From: Methanosarcina sp. MSH10X1
Lineage (GTDB): Archaea; Halobacteriota; Methanosarcinia; Methanosarcinales; Methanosarcinaceae
Length of the DNA stretch: 64,000 bases
NCBI RefSeq assembly: GCF_004099695.1
Contig: NZ_SCHL01000003.1
Location: 208,763 to 272,762 of the forward strand
Direction: 5' to 3'
The notes beneath the pieces were generated by a model. The model was given only the letters and a program-made list of their open reading frames with translations. It was not told the DNA's origin and did not search any database. Shown in pieces: positions 1 through 8,480 of the stretch. Position numbers and translations under genes: made by a program. Within the stretch, counting starts at the first letter, position 1; each line of letters starts with the position of its first letter.

Positions 1-2
1 CA

Positions 3-374
3 GAAGTTAAAATTGGAAGTAAATTCGAAAAATATAAACTGAATGTACCTTCTGACAAATGGCATGATTTTCTCTACTATGCGACAATGTATATCGGAGA
101 GGGAGCAAAAACTGCCTCTGAAGGTGCTATACTGGGAGTGCCTGCCATATATGTTTCTAACACCAGAAGAGGATATCTCGATGAACTTGAAGAAAAATAC
201 GATATGGCATATACAATTCCTGATAAAAATGATGCACTAAATAAAGCGGTATCTCTACTAAATCAGGACAACTTAAAAGGAATATGGCGGTCTAAGCGAG
301 AAAAGATGTTAAAAGATAAAGCAGATACGGTTGAGTTTATTGTAGATATTGCCAAAAAGTACGGGGAAAAGTAA
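3..374 (+). CDS. DUF354-family protein, C-terminal part (cut by window edge)
   Basis: The reading frame enters from the left edge, so about 123 C-terminal codons are visible. The stretch EGAKTASEGAILGVPAIYV followed by a conserved basic tail matches the C-terminal nucleotide-binding half of DUF354 proteins. These are GT-B-fold relatives of UDP-GlcNAc 2-epimerases and glycosyltransferases found in polysaccharide clusters. The next gene starts 17 nt downstream on the same strand, so this is the visible head of the glycan operon. The substrate cannot be told from this fragment. A hydrolysing epimerase is the main alternative. Confidence 0.75.
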   Translation, partial: EVKIGSKFEKYKLNVPSDKWHDFLYYATMYIGEGAKTASEGAILGVPAIYVSNTRRGYLDELEEKYDMAYTIPDKNDALNKAVSLLNQDNLKGIWRSKREKMLKDKADTVEFIVDIAKKYGEK

Positions 375-391
375 ACTGCTAATTTAATGGT

Positions 392-1093
392 GTGAAAAAG
401 AAAATGAAGTGGATGCAATCTGAAAATGAAGTGTATTATCCGGATTTCGCTAACTCAACACTTATGGGTACATATCTAACTAAAAAAGAGGAAGAATTTA
501 TTAATTTCATTTTAGAAAAAGAGCACCTAAATAATTCATTATTATTAGATATAGGAGGAGGAAGTGGAAGATTTGCTATACCCCTTCATTTAAAAGGAAG
601 AAAAGTGGTTGTATTAGACTCCAGCGCTAATGCTCTATCATCATTAAAAAATAAACAAAGTGATCTTCCGACCATTAGAGGAAATGGGGAAAAACTTCCG
701 TTCAAATCAGGCACTTTTGATATTATCTTTGTCATTGAAACAATAGAGTATATTGCAGACAAAGAGGATTTTCTAAGAGATTGCCATAAAATGCTTAAAG
801 AAGAGGGTATTCTGATTGTGACTATACTAAACAGGTTAAGTTACAAAATGCTTCATCCAAATCGTAGAAAAAGACCGGAATTTTATTGGACGACATATAA
901 TAAATTTAAAGGATTGCTGGCACTAGCAGGATTTGATACTAAGAAAGCTTTTGGTTTTAACTGGATTCCAGCTAATCGTAGTTCTAACAACTCTTTGATA
1001 CCATATTTTGCTATGATAGAAGATTTGTTGAGATTAAAATATCTCCCTTTTATAAGCCCTTGGGTTATAATTTCAGCAAGAAAAAGTAGTTGA
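392..1093 (+). CDS. class I SAM-dependent methyltransferase
   Basis: This 233-residue protein has the Rossmann motif I LLLDIGGGSGRFAIPL near residues 51-66, an acidic end of beta-2 (VVVLDSS), and motif IV-like FDIIFVIETIEYI, all typical of the Methyltransf_11/25 families. It probably methylates a sugar or glycolipid intermediate, since it sits between a DUF354 protein and a GNAT/PIG-L/WbqC set. The GTG at 392 is the longest start. The ATG at 404 is an alternative, with GGTGTG about 10 nt upstream. Length is normal for the family. The exact acceptor is unknown. Confidence 0.8.
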   Translation: MKKKMKWMQSENEVYYPDFANSTLMGTYLTKKEEEFINFILEKEHLNNSLLLDIGGGSGRFAIPLHLKGRKVVVLDSSANALSSLKNKQSDLPTIRGNGEKLPFKSGTFDIIFVIETIEYIADKEDFLRDCHKMLKEEGILIVTILNRLSYKMLHPNRRKRPEFYWTTYNKFKGLLALAGFDTKKAFGFNWIPANRSSNNSLIPYFAMIEDLLRLKYLPFISPWVIISARKSS

Positions 1094-1154
1094 GATAAGC
1101 TCTTTAAAAAAAAATACATGAGTTATAGATATCATCTAGAAGGGAGGAGTAAAA

Positions 1155-1646
1155 ATAAGATCATTCGAAAAAAAACGCTCACATATTGAGAAATTAACTC
1201 GATTAAACGTAAATAGATCTTTTAACGAGTTTTTACTCATAGATAATGATCTCGATGGTGTTCTTGAAAAATGGAGTTTAAACAACTTTTCCTTAGATCT
1301 TCCTGATAAATGGGAACTATCATTTACTGCATACGTAGAAGGAAAAGCTGTTGGGTATATGATATGCTCTAAAAAAGAGAATAATACCCATATACACAGG
1401 ATAGCAATCTGCAAAGAATATCAGCGAATGAATATAGGAAATAACTTGATTAGGACCTTGGAAAACCGAATTGGTTCAGGGGAGAAAATTACATTAAAAG
1501 TTAAAAAATTCAATTTTGTTGCTATCAAGTTCTATAAGAAAAACGGGTTCATTATATACGGAGAAGAGGATTGTAACTACTTATACGAAAAAACTGTTGG
1601 TGATGAGATTGACAAAAAAGGTACTTGCAATGAGTGCGCATCCTGA
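1155..1646 (+). CDS. GNAT-family N-acetyltransferase with probable AUA start
   Basis: The protein is about 163 residues. The C-terminal half has the acetyl-CoA site features HRIAICKEYQRMNIGNNLIRT and the closing strand FYKKNGFIIYGEE of GNAT enzymes. The first canonical start, ATG 1359, would remove the N-terminal half of the fold. The frame is open and protein-like back to 1140, but has no ATG, GTG or TTG there. A strong GGGAGGAG at 1142-1149 lies 5 nt before ATA 1155, giving (M)RSFEKKRSHIEKLTRL. An alternative is an ATG at 1118 in another frame joined by a slip in the A-run near 1168-1175. The stop overlaps the next gene by 44 nt. It likely acylates an amino sugar made by the neighbouring deacetylase. 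Confidence 0.7.
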   Translation: MRSFEKKRSHIEKLTRLNVNRSFNEFLLIDNDLDGVLEKWSLNNFSLDLPDKWELSFTAYVEGKAVGYMICSKKENNTHIHRIAICKEYQRMNIGNNLIRTLENRIGSGEKITLKVKKFNFVAIKFYKKNGFIIYGEEDCNYLYEKTVGDEIDKKGTCNECAS

Positions 1647-2268
1647 TGACATGGAATTTGAAGCAGGAGGCACGATTGCGAAATTTACTAAAAGAGGATA
1701 TAAGGTACACCTACTTGTATTAACTAACGGAAAATATATGGATATGAGCGGTAAGGAACATTCGAGGGTAGATCTGCAAACCGAAGGAAGAAGGGCTGCT
1801 GAGATTCTTGGAACTGAAGAACCTATATTTTTTGATAATCCTGTTACTAATCTTCGAGTTACCGGTGAGATCGTCACGCAGGTAGACAATATTGTAGATG
1901 AAATAAAGCCGGATATATTCATATCTCATCATCCATTCGATTCTCATCAGGACCATAAAGCTGCGGCTGAAATTATGTTTGCTGTCTGCAGGCAGGGACG
2001 GGTCAAAAATGTGCTAAGTGGTTCTACTTTGCCTTACCGTCCGAATATTTTTGCTTACAGACCTCAGTTTTTCGTAGATATCTCTGAAACAATTGACACG
2101 AAAATAGAGTCTATTCGTGCATATAAGAGTCAGTATGAGAAATTTGGAGGAGAAAAACTTATTGAGAGAATGATAGACATGGCTAAAACTCAGGGCTGGG
2201 CCATGGGATATGAATATGCAGAGTCTTTTGAAGTAATAAGAATGGATGAAAGCATATTAGGGGACTGA
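1603..2268 (+). CDS. PIG-L/LmbE-family N-deacetylase
   Basis: This 221-residue protein begins MRLTKKVLAMSAHPDDMEFE, containing the zinc/catalytic HPDD motif, and has a second metal motif at SHHPFDSHQDHKA near residues 106-118. That is the pattern of PIG-L zinc-dependent N-acetylglucosamine deacetylases such as MshB, BshB and GlcNAc-PI deacetylase. ATG 1603 is chosen because the family normally begins just before the HPDD strand; the frame stays open upstream to about 1516 but only as overlap with the GNAT gene. With the GNAT it could form a deacetylate-then-reacylate pair acting on an amino sugar. Substrate not determinable. Confidence 0.88.
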   Translation: MRLTKKVLAMSAHPDDMEFEAGGTIAKFTKRGYKVHLLVLTNGKYMDMSGKEHSRVDLQTEGRRAAEILGTEEPIFFDNPVTNLRVTGEIVTQVDNIVDEIKPDIFISHHPFDSHQDHKAAAEIMFAVCRQGRVKNVLSGSTLPYRPNIFAYRPQFFVDISETIDTKIESIRAYKSQYEKFGGEKLIERMIDMAKTQGWAMGYEYAESFEVIRMDESILGD

Positions 2269-2281
2269 TTAAGGGGATTAC

Positions 2282-2953
2282 ATGATTGTAGCGATTCATC
2301 AACCAAATCATTTACCGTACTTAGGATTTTTCGACAAAGTTCTAAAGTCAGATATTTTTGTTATTCATGATGACGCACAGTTTAATGATTCAGACTTTCA
2401 GCGTCGAAACAGGATAAGAGTGTATAAAGGCTGGAAGTGGATTACAGTCCCAGTAGAAAGAAAGGAGATCCCCATTAATAAAATAATGATCAAAAATGAT
2501 GTAAATATTGGAGAAAGATCCTGGAATAGAGCCCACTTTGAGATTATCCAGGGTTGGTACAAAAATGCACCTTACTTTGAGACTTACAAGGACGATTTAA
2601 GGAAGATATACGAGTCCAAACATGATAAATTAGCGAATTTTAACATAGAAATAATAAAATTTTTAATTAAAGCGTTTGATCTTGAAATTAAAATAGTTTT
2701 TTCGAGTGATTTTAATCTACCTTCAAAAAAGACAGAGAGAATAATTGATACTGTAAGAGCAGTTGGAGGAGATACATATTTATCAGGTCCAGCTGGCAAA
2801 GACTACATGGATTTGAGCTTATTTAAAGACATAGAGTTACAATTCCAGAACTTTAAACATCCCGAGTACCCTCAGTGTTACGCTGGGTTTGTACCTAACA
2901 TGTCAGCTATTGATGCATTATTCAATGTGGGAAAACTTCCTATGGAGTACTGA
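2282..2953 (+). CDS. WbqC-family protein
   Basis: This 223-residue protein opens with MIVAIHQPNHLPYLGFFDK, the signature start of the WbqC-like family (PF08889), and keeps the conserved HDDAQFNDSDFQRRNRI block. Members occur in O-antigen and glycan loci beside aminotransferases and acyltransferases; a thioester-type acyl transfer to amino sugars has been suggested, but biochemistry is sparse. The start lies 13 nt after the PIG-L stop and the stop is 5 nt before the next gene, so co-transcription is likely. Confidence 0.85.
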   Translation: MIVAIHQPNHLPYLGFFDKVLKSDIFVIHDDAQFNDSDFQRRNRIRVYKGWKWITVPVERKEIPINKIMIKNDVNIGERSWNRAHFEIIQGWYKNAPYFETYKDDLRKIYESKHDKLANFNIEIIKFLIKAFDLEIKIVFSSDFNLPSKKTERIIDTVRAVGGDTYLSGPAGKDYMDLSLFKDIELQFQNFKHPEYPQCYAGFVPNMSAIDALFNVGKLPMEY

Positions 2954-2958
2954 ATAAG

Positions 2959-3864
2959 ATGCCGTCAAATTACATACTTGTAACTCCGATAAAGAATGAG
3001 GAGAAAAATATCAATGCACTTATAAATTCCATTGTAAATCAGACGATTTGCCCTATTCTGTGGGTTGTAATAAATGACTACAGTACAGATAATTCACACA
3101 TGTATATATCCGAAGCAGAAAAAAAATACCCTTGGATAAGATGCATAAAACCAGCTAGTGAAAGAAAAGAAAGGGATCTTGGATTCCACCTTCCTAAGAT
3201 AATGCAAGAGGGATTTGATTTTGCATATAAAGTATGTAAATCAAAAAATCTTTCTTTCGATTATGTTGGCAATATTGATGGAGATATACAGCCAGATAAA
3301 GATTATTTTGAAAACTTAATTAAAGAATTCAAAATAAATTCAAAGCTAGGAGTTGCATCTGGAACACCCGTAATAGAATGTAGTGGGGAACTAATCTATC
3401 CAAAAACTGTAGAAATCCCATCAGGAGGAGCAATGTTAGTGAGTAAGAATTGCTTTGAAGTGTGCGGAGGAATCCCCTGTTCCTATTCGTATGATAGCGT
3501 TTTAAACGTGAAAGCCAGATTAAACGGATGGGAAGTCAAACGTTTTCGTTCTGCAGAGCATCACTCCACAAGATATGCTAGAGGAGCAGACAATGATTGG
3601 AAGAGGTATGTTACACTGGGAAAAAGCCATTATTATATTGGATATAACTCATTATTGGCTATATTAAAAGGGATAAACTTTAGTTTTACCTCCCCGCGTA
3701 TTGCAGGACTAGCATATGTATATGGATATATGGGTGATACATTATCGCTTAAAAAGAAAATTCCGGATAAAGATGTACAACATTATTTTAAATACAAAAA
3801 ATTTACAGAAATCGCATCTAGACATTTAAATAATTTCAGCCATAGCAAAAAACGCTCATTATAA
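2959..3864 (+). CDS. family 2 glycosyltransferase
   Basis: This 301-residue protein has the GT-A start ILVTPIKNEEKNINALINSI, then WVVINDYSTDNS, and a DxD-like metal site in VGNIDGDIQPDKDYFENL near residues 109-116. This fits a cytoplasmic GT2 enzyme that uses an activated nucleotide sugar. Start ATG 2959 lies 5 nt after the WbqC stop without an obvious RBS, suggesting translational coupling. Donor and acceptor are unknown. Confidence 0.85.
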   Translation: MPSNYILVTPIKNEEKNINALINSIVNQTICPILWVVINDYSTDNSHMYISEAEKKYPWIRCIKPASERKERDLGFHLPKIMQEGFDFAYKVCKSKNLSFDYVGNIDGDIQPDKDYFENLIKEFKINSKLGVASGTPVIECSGELIYPKTVEIPSGGAMLVSKNCFEVCGGIPCSYSYDSVLNVKARLNGWEVKRFRSAEHHSTRYARGADNDWKRYVTLGKSHYYIGYNSLLAILKGINFSFTSPRIAGLAYVYGYMGDTLSLKKKIPDKDVQHYFKYKKFTEIASRHLNNFSHSKKRSL

Positions 3865-3883
3865 ATAACCTCGTGGGTAAAAC

Positions 3884-5443
3884 ATGGATGTGAATTCCAA
3901 TCATCAAAAAAGAGTACTGCTTTGTTTATTACTCATAGTATTGAATGTAGTTATAAGAATTCCTTCTGCTCCACACGAAATCGGTGGAGATACTTATCAA
4001 TTGCATACAATAGCAAATTCAATAACTCAGTTTGGTGAACCACGATGGTGGATTAACTGGCTATCAGTTATTGGTATGTATACATATTCCTATGCAAGTG
4101 CTGTCCCCTTTTGTTTATCAGGGATCTCTCAGTTAACCGGAATTGATATGGAAATTACAATTTATCTATATGCTTTATTTACAGGTTTACTCAGCGCTGG
4201 CACTGCATATATTATGGCGAGTACCTTCTACAATGAATTTACATTTAAATATCTGGTGTCACTCTTTTATTCTATATCAGCAGGGGTTTTAGCTTTTACA
4301 TCATGGAATGCTAGCGCTAGGGGTCTATTTTTAGTTTTATTTCCATTATTTATTTTTATTTTACTGAAAAAGTTTTCTTCACCGTGGAAAAAATTATGCT
4401 TAATAGTTTTACTATTTGCGTTTTTAAGAGCTACACACAATTTTTGTTACTTTACAGCACCTTTGATATTAGTATATATTTCCATAGAACTTTTAGGAAA
4501 AGGAAATTCGTCTTTTAAAAACTCAAATTTATATAAATATCAAAACTATTTGTACTTACTATTAACTTGTTTTTTTTTCATTATACCATTCTTCACTAAA
4601 TTATTCATCGTAGGATCAAAATATAAAGCAGTCATTGATTTAGTAATAACTACGACAAGATATCTTGGCCCAATAGTAATTTTTGTAATACCAGGGTTTG
4701 TATATCTATGTCTAAAGAGCAGTAAAACAAAATATGAAAATTTTATTCTAATCTCCACTTTATTTTTTATACCTATGTTCTATAATGAAATTTATGGAAA
4801 ATTCATAACACTGCCTATATTGGTGTTTTATGTAGCGATTGCCGTTAAAAATATGACAATAAATAGAAATATAGTCATTAATAAGAAGATGGCACTAAAT
4901 ATTTTACTAGTGTTATTAATTTGTTCACTAACTATGTTTTCAAGTTTTTACTCCCACTTCCGAACAGGCTCATCAGAAAATTCTTTCACTATGTCGGAAT
5001 ACACAAACGCTGCTGGAGTCTGGTCTAGATATTATACAAATGAAAATAGCCACGTTTATACGACTAATGCTGAAGTCACAAGAATGGCTGCAGTTTCAAA
5101 TGGACATATTATTGTCCCGCTGCTTCCAATAGTGTCTCTGATTTATGGTTATGTCAGTCTTGAAGATGTAGAGAATACATCCATAGAGGTATCCCCATGG
5201 TCTAAGGACTATTATTTTGACGGAGCATACTCCCAAAAGTCAGGTACACTCGTATGGGGACATTATAACTGGAATTCTGAGTTTGGAATCAATGATGGAA
5301 GAGTAAAAAGTATGATAAACAAATATAACATCAAATACGTTGTTGAGGATAAAGCGTATAGTCCTACAAAACTGACAAGTTCGCTTAATGATGAAAAGGA
5401 TTTGATATTCAGTAACGGTAGAGTAAATATATGGAATCTATAA
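3884..5443 (+). CDS. multipass membrane protein, GT-C-like (glycan polymerase or oligosaccharyl transfer candidate)
   Basis: This 519-residue protein has about ten hydrophobic segments in residues 8-360 and a soluble C-terminal domain of about 150 residues. The first inter-membrane loop carries PHEIGGDTYQLH, an acidic loop reminiscent of the first-loop Asp of GT-C enzymes (PMT, ArnT, STT3). The C-terminal region (TNAEVTRMAAVSNGHI, then KYNIKYVVEDKA) resembles the extracellular domains of archaeal membrane glycosyltransferases. It is flanked by GT2 and GT4 genes, which favours a polymerase or transferase acting on lipid-linked glycan. I recognise no specific family. Confidence 0.55.
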   Translation: MDVNSNHQKRVLLCLLLIVLNVVIRIPSAPHEIGGDTYQLHTIANSITQFGEPRWWINWLSVIGMYTYSYASAVPFCLSGISQLTGIDMEITIYLYALFTGLLSAGTAYIMASTFYNEFTFKYLVSLFYSISAGVLAFTSWNASARGLFLVLFPLFIFILLKKFSSPWKKLCLIVLLFAFLRATHNFCYFTAPLILVYISIELLGKGNSSFKNSNLYKYQNYLYLLLTCFFFIIPFFTKLFIVGSKYKAVIDLVITTTRYLGPIVIFVIPGFVYLCLKSSKTKYENFILISTLFFIPMFYNEIYGKFITLPILVFYVAIAVKNMTINRNIVINKKMALNILLVLLICSLTMFSSFYSHFRTGSSENSFTMSEYTNAAGVWSRYYTNENSHVYTTNAEVTRMAAVSNGHIIVPLLPIVSLIYGYVSLEDVENTSIEVSPWSKDYYFDGAYSQKSGTLVWGHYNWNSEFGINDGRVKSMINKYNIKYVVEDKAYSPTKLTSSLNDEKDLIFSNGRVNIWNL

Positions 5444-5513
5444 GATATTTAGTCAATATGGAAATGAGTATAAGTTCAGTTTATAACAAAGAGATTTTTT
5501 ATTAGGCGTAAAA

Positions 5514-6653
5514 ATGCAAAATTTAGTGTATTATTATCCTTTAGGTAGTGGCGCACCGTCAGAGGTATCAAGAAAATTGTTTTCAGCATTAATCAGCAAA
5601 AACCTACATTTAAACATAGCCATTTTTCCTCAAAAGAGAAATAAGAATTTTTTAGATATAGTGGAGAATACTTATCCTAACACGAAAATATACTTAATAA
5701 ATAACTTATTTCAAAATTACGACGAAAAGTTATTAATGCATTTTACTATGAGTCCTTTAGTATATCCAAATAGAAAATTTATTCTATATTTAGCAGCATT
5801 ATTGAATAGAAACAAAAGAAACAAACTAAAACTAATAATAAATTATCATGGAGAACCTAGCACTGAATTTAAGATAAAGTTAAAAAATCATGACTTAAAA
5901 AGTTTAGTATACGTTCCAAATTATATATTAACACCATATATAATGAGAAGTGCTGATGTAATTATTGTTAACTCTTTTATGATAAGAGATCTTTTCGTAA
6001 CTAAATACAAGGCTAGAAATATAATTGTTATTCCAAACGGTATAGATTCTTCATGGTCATCTAATAGCAACAGTAAACTGAAAAAAAATGAAAAAAACAC
6101 AAAATACTTGTTTTATCATGGAAGACTTGACCCAGAAAAGGGAGTGGAATTACTAATAAAAGCATTTAGTAATGTTTTAAAAGTAACAAATGAGAATATA
6201 AAGCTTTTTATTGGTGGAAATGGTAAACAAAGAAACTATTTAGAAAAGTTATGTAATAACTTAAAAATAGAAAATGATGTTACTTTTTTAGGAAATCTTT
6301 CACAAACTGAAATAAAATTTTACTTATCTATAGCAGATATTGCAGTTTACCCTTCAATATTAGATGGTTTTTCCCTTTCCGTATTAGAAGCGTTTAGCAT
6401 TGTTAATGGTCCAGTAATATATTCCAATAAAATAGGAATTGATGATTTTGTTAGAAAAAGTGGATTTGAATTTTATACGTTTAATCCATCTATCGAAGAA
6501 ATCACAAGTATGATCTCAAAAATATTAAAAAATGACTATGATAAAAAAATATTTTTAAGACAAAAAGAATTTGCAAGCCATTATACATGGGATAGAATTG
6601 TTAATGAATATATAAAAGTATACCAAGATCTTTTTTTAAATGATGATAATTAA
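5514..6653 (+). CDS. family 4 (group 1) glycosyltransferase
   Basis: This 379-residue GT-B protein has the C-terminal donor-binding half clearly visible: FYHGRLDPEKGVELLIKAF near residues 199-217, then ADIAVYPSILDGFSLSVLEA, the E-x7-E region of retaining GT4 enzymes. The N-terminal half is unusually Lys/Asn/Ile-rich and the gene is among the most AT-rich in the window, suggesting recent acquisition or weak codon optimisation. A 70-nt gap follows the membrane-protein gene. Confidence 0.85.
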   Translation: MQNLVYYYPLGSGAPSEVSRKLFSALISKNLHLNIAIFPQKRNKNFLDIVENTYPNTKIYLINNLFQNYDEKLLMHFTMSPLVYPNRKFILYLAALLNRNKRNKLKLIINYHGEPSTEFKIKLKNHDLKSLVYVPNYILTPYIMRSADVIIVNSFMIRDLFVTKYKARNIIVIPNGIDSSWSSNSNSKLKKNEKNTKYLFYHGRLDPEKGVELLIKAFSNVLKVTNENIKLFIGGNGKQRNYLEKLCNNLKIENDVTFLGNLSQTEIKFYLSIADIAVYPSILDGFSLSVLEAFSIVNGPVIYSNKIGIDDFVRKSGFEFYTFNPSIEEITSMISKILKNDYDKKIFLRQKEFASHYTWDRIVNEYIKVYQDLFLNDDN

Positions 6654-6747
6654 TGAAATAATTCATGTTGCAGAACAGAGAGCTGAATCAGAAGGCGAAC
6701 TTATTGCTGCAAGTAAGTTGGTGAACTCTATTTCAAAATTACGTTGA
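6643..6747 (+). pseudogene. 34-codon ORF, possible gene remnant between GT4 and flippase
   Basis: ATG 6643 opens a 34-residue frame (MIINEIIHVAEQRAESEG... ending SISKLR) that overlaps the end of the GT4 gene by 11 nt and stops 7 nt before the flippase. The peptide looks like real helical protein rather than random translation, but has no recognisable domain and no good RBS. It may be the leftover C-terminus of a deleted cluster gene, or a tiny real protein. Low certainty. Confidence 0.3.
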
Positions 6748-6754
6748 GATAATT

Positions 6755-8182
6755 ATGTCTATAGCTAAAAGAATTCTGAAGAACTCTGGTTATTTACTTA
6801 TCAGTAGGGTAGCAACTAAAGTAGTTAGTTTCTTTATACTACTATATATTGCAAATTATCTTGGTCCAGCTAATTTTGGAAAATATTCTTTTGCTTTTGC
6901 ATTTGTATATTTTTTTAGCTTTATTCCGGACTTAGGAATACATCAAATATTGGTACGTGAAGCGGCAAAAGATGAGACAATAATGGATAAACTTATAGGC
7001 AATGCTACAATTGTTAAATCCGTTTTATCAGTTGTTGCTTTTTTACTGTGTTGTTTAACTATAAGCGTTACCGACTATCCATCTTCGACAAAAAACGCCG
7101 TATTCATTGCAGCTATTGGGCTGTTAGCAACAAGTCTCACAGGATTTGGTATAGTATACGAAGTTAAACTGAGAATGGACTATTCTCTACTATTTAACAT
7201 AACTGACAGATTGTTTCTTCTTGTATCAGTTTTATACCTAGCTTGGCACAATCCAAGCTTAAACTTATTTATTGGAGTGACCGTAGCAGCAGAATTTATA
7301 AACAACACTTTAATGACTATATCCTCTAAACACTTTTTAACGCCAAAATTCAAAATAGATTATAATTTAATAAAAAAGATTATATTAGAGGCTCTACCAA
7401 TAGCTATCTCTTCTGCATTCGTTATGATTTATTTCAGAATAGACACAGTTATGCTTTCTCTCTTAACAAATGACACCGAAGTAGGGTTTTATAGTGCTGC
7501 CTATCGGCTAACTGAAGCTTTAACTTTTATTCCTTCTATTCTTATGGTTTCTACATATCCTATAATGTCAAAGTATTTTAACGAAAAAAACGAGGCTTTT
7601 AGTTATATTTATGTGAAATCATTCAAAATATTATTTGCATCAGGTTTGATGATCGGAACTGTTGTGACATTTTTTTCTGAAGAAATAATACTCAAAATAT
7701 ATGGATCAGAATACTATGGTTCTATTATCGCATTGCAAGTATTGATATGGGCTACCTCAGTCATGTTTGTAAATTATCTTGTAACCTCTACATATGTCGC
7801 AAGTGGGAATCAAAACATTATGGCTAAAATGTCAGCTATTGCAGCAGTATTAAATATAGGACTAAATTTGCTTTTGATTCCTTCTTATAGTTATACAGGA
7901 GCTGGCGTTGCAACATTCTTTACCGAGCTTATTTTAATGGTTTATGGAGTTTACTGGATCAACAAAAATATTATCCAAATCGGGCTATTTAAAGAAATTA
8001 TTTATCCTTCAATTAGTATTTGTATAGTATCTGCTTTCTTGATAGTTTCAAGGAATTACATCGATGTTATCCCTTTAACGGTAGTATCGATATTAATATT
8101 CACAGGAATACTCTACATTACAGGATGGGTAGACTCGGACGATATAACGTTATTTAAAAAAATTATTCCGATAAAAAAATAA
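6755..8182 (+). CDS. Wzx-type polysaccharide flippase (MOP superfamily), copy 1
   Basis: This 475-residue protein has 12-14 predicted membrane segments and the typical start: a basic amphipathic head followed by LGPANFGKYSFAFAFVYFFS. That is the Polysacc_synt family, which flips lipid-linked oligosaccharides across the membrane. It closes the glycan cluster on this strand. A second copy at 13571-15022 is strongly similar throughout (e.g. PDLGIHQILVREAAKD versus PDLGIHKILVREAAKD), but this copy is much more AT-rich. It probably exports the glycan built by the upstream transferases. Confidence 0.92.
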   Translation: MSIAKRILKNSGYLLISRVATKVVSFFILLYIANYLGPANFGKYSFAFAFVYFFSFIPDLGIHQILVREAAKDETIMDKLIGNATIVKSVLSVVAFLLCCLTISVTDYPSSTKNAVFIAAIGLLATSLTGFGIVYEVKLRMDYSLLFNITDRLFLLVSVLYLAWHNPSLNLFIGVTVAAEFINNTLMTISSKHFLTPKFKIDYNLIKKIILEALPIAISSAFVMIYFRIDTVMLSLLTNDTEVGFYSAAYRLTEALTFIPSILMVSTYPIMSKYFNEKNEAFSYIYVKSFKILFASGLMIGTVVTFFSEEIILKIYGSEYYGSIIALQVLIWATSVMFVNYLVTSTYVASGNQNIMAKMSAIAAVLNIGLNLLLIPSYSYTGAGVATFFTELILMVYGVYWINKNIIQIGLFKEIIYPSISICIVSAFLIVSRNYIDVIPLTVVSILIFTGILYITGWVDSDDITLFKKIIPIKK

Positions 8183-8480
8183 TTACCTTCCATAATAAGA
8201 TTTACAATTCTTACTATATCCTTGATAAGCTTACAACAATAAACAATATTCATGCCAAGATAAGATAATATTTCTCTACAATTATATTATATGAGGGTGT
8301 AGATAATAAATTTAATTTTTAAAAAACGGTAATTTCATGAAGCTTCCAAATACGGTTAAATATTTTTAGGATATTTAATTCAAAAATTTACAAAACTGGT
8401 GTATAACTGAAGATATCAGATGACGATGTTAATTAGAAAGCTGTTATTAGTTAAGTACAGAATTAATCTTTGTCCAGTGA

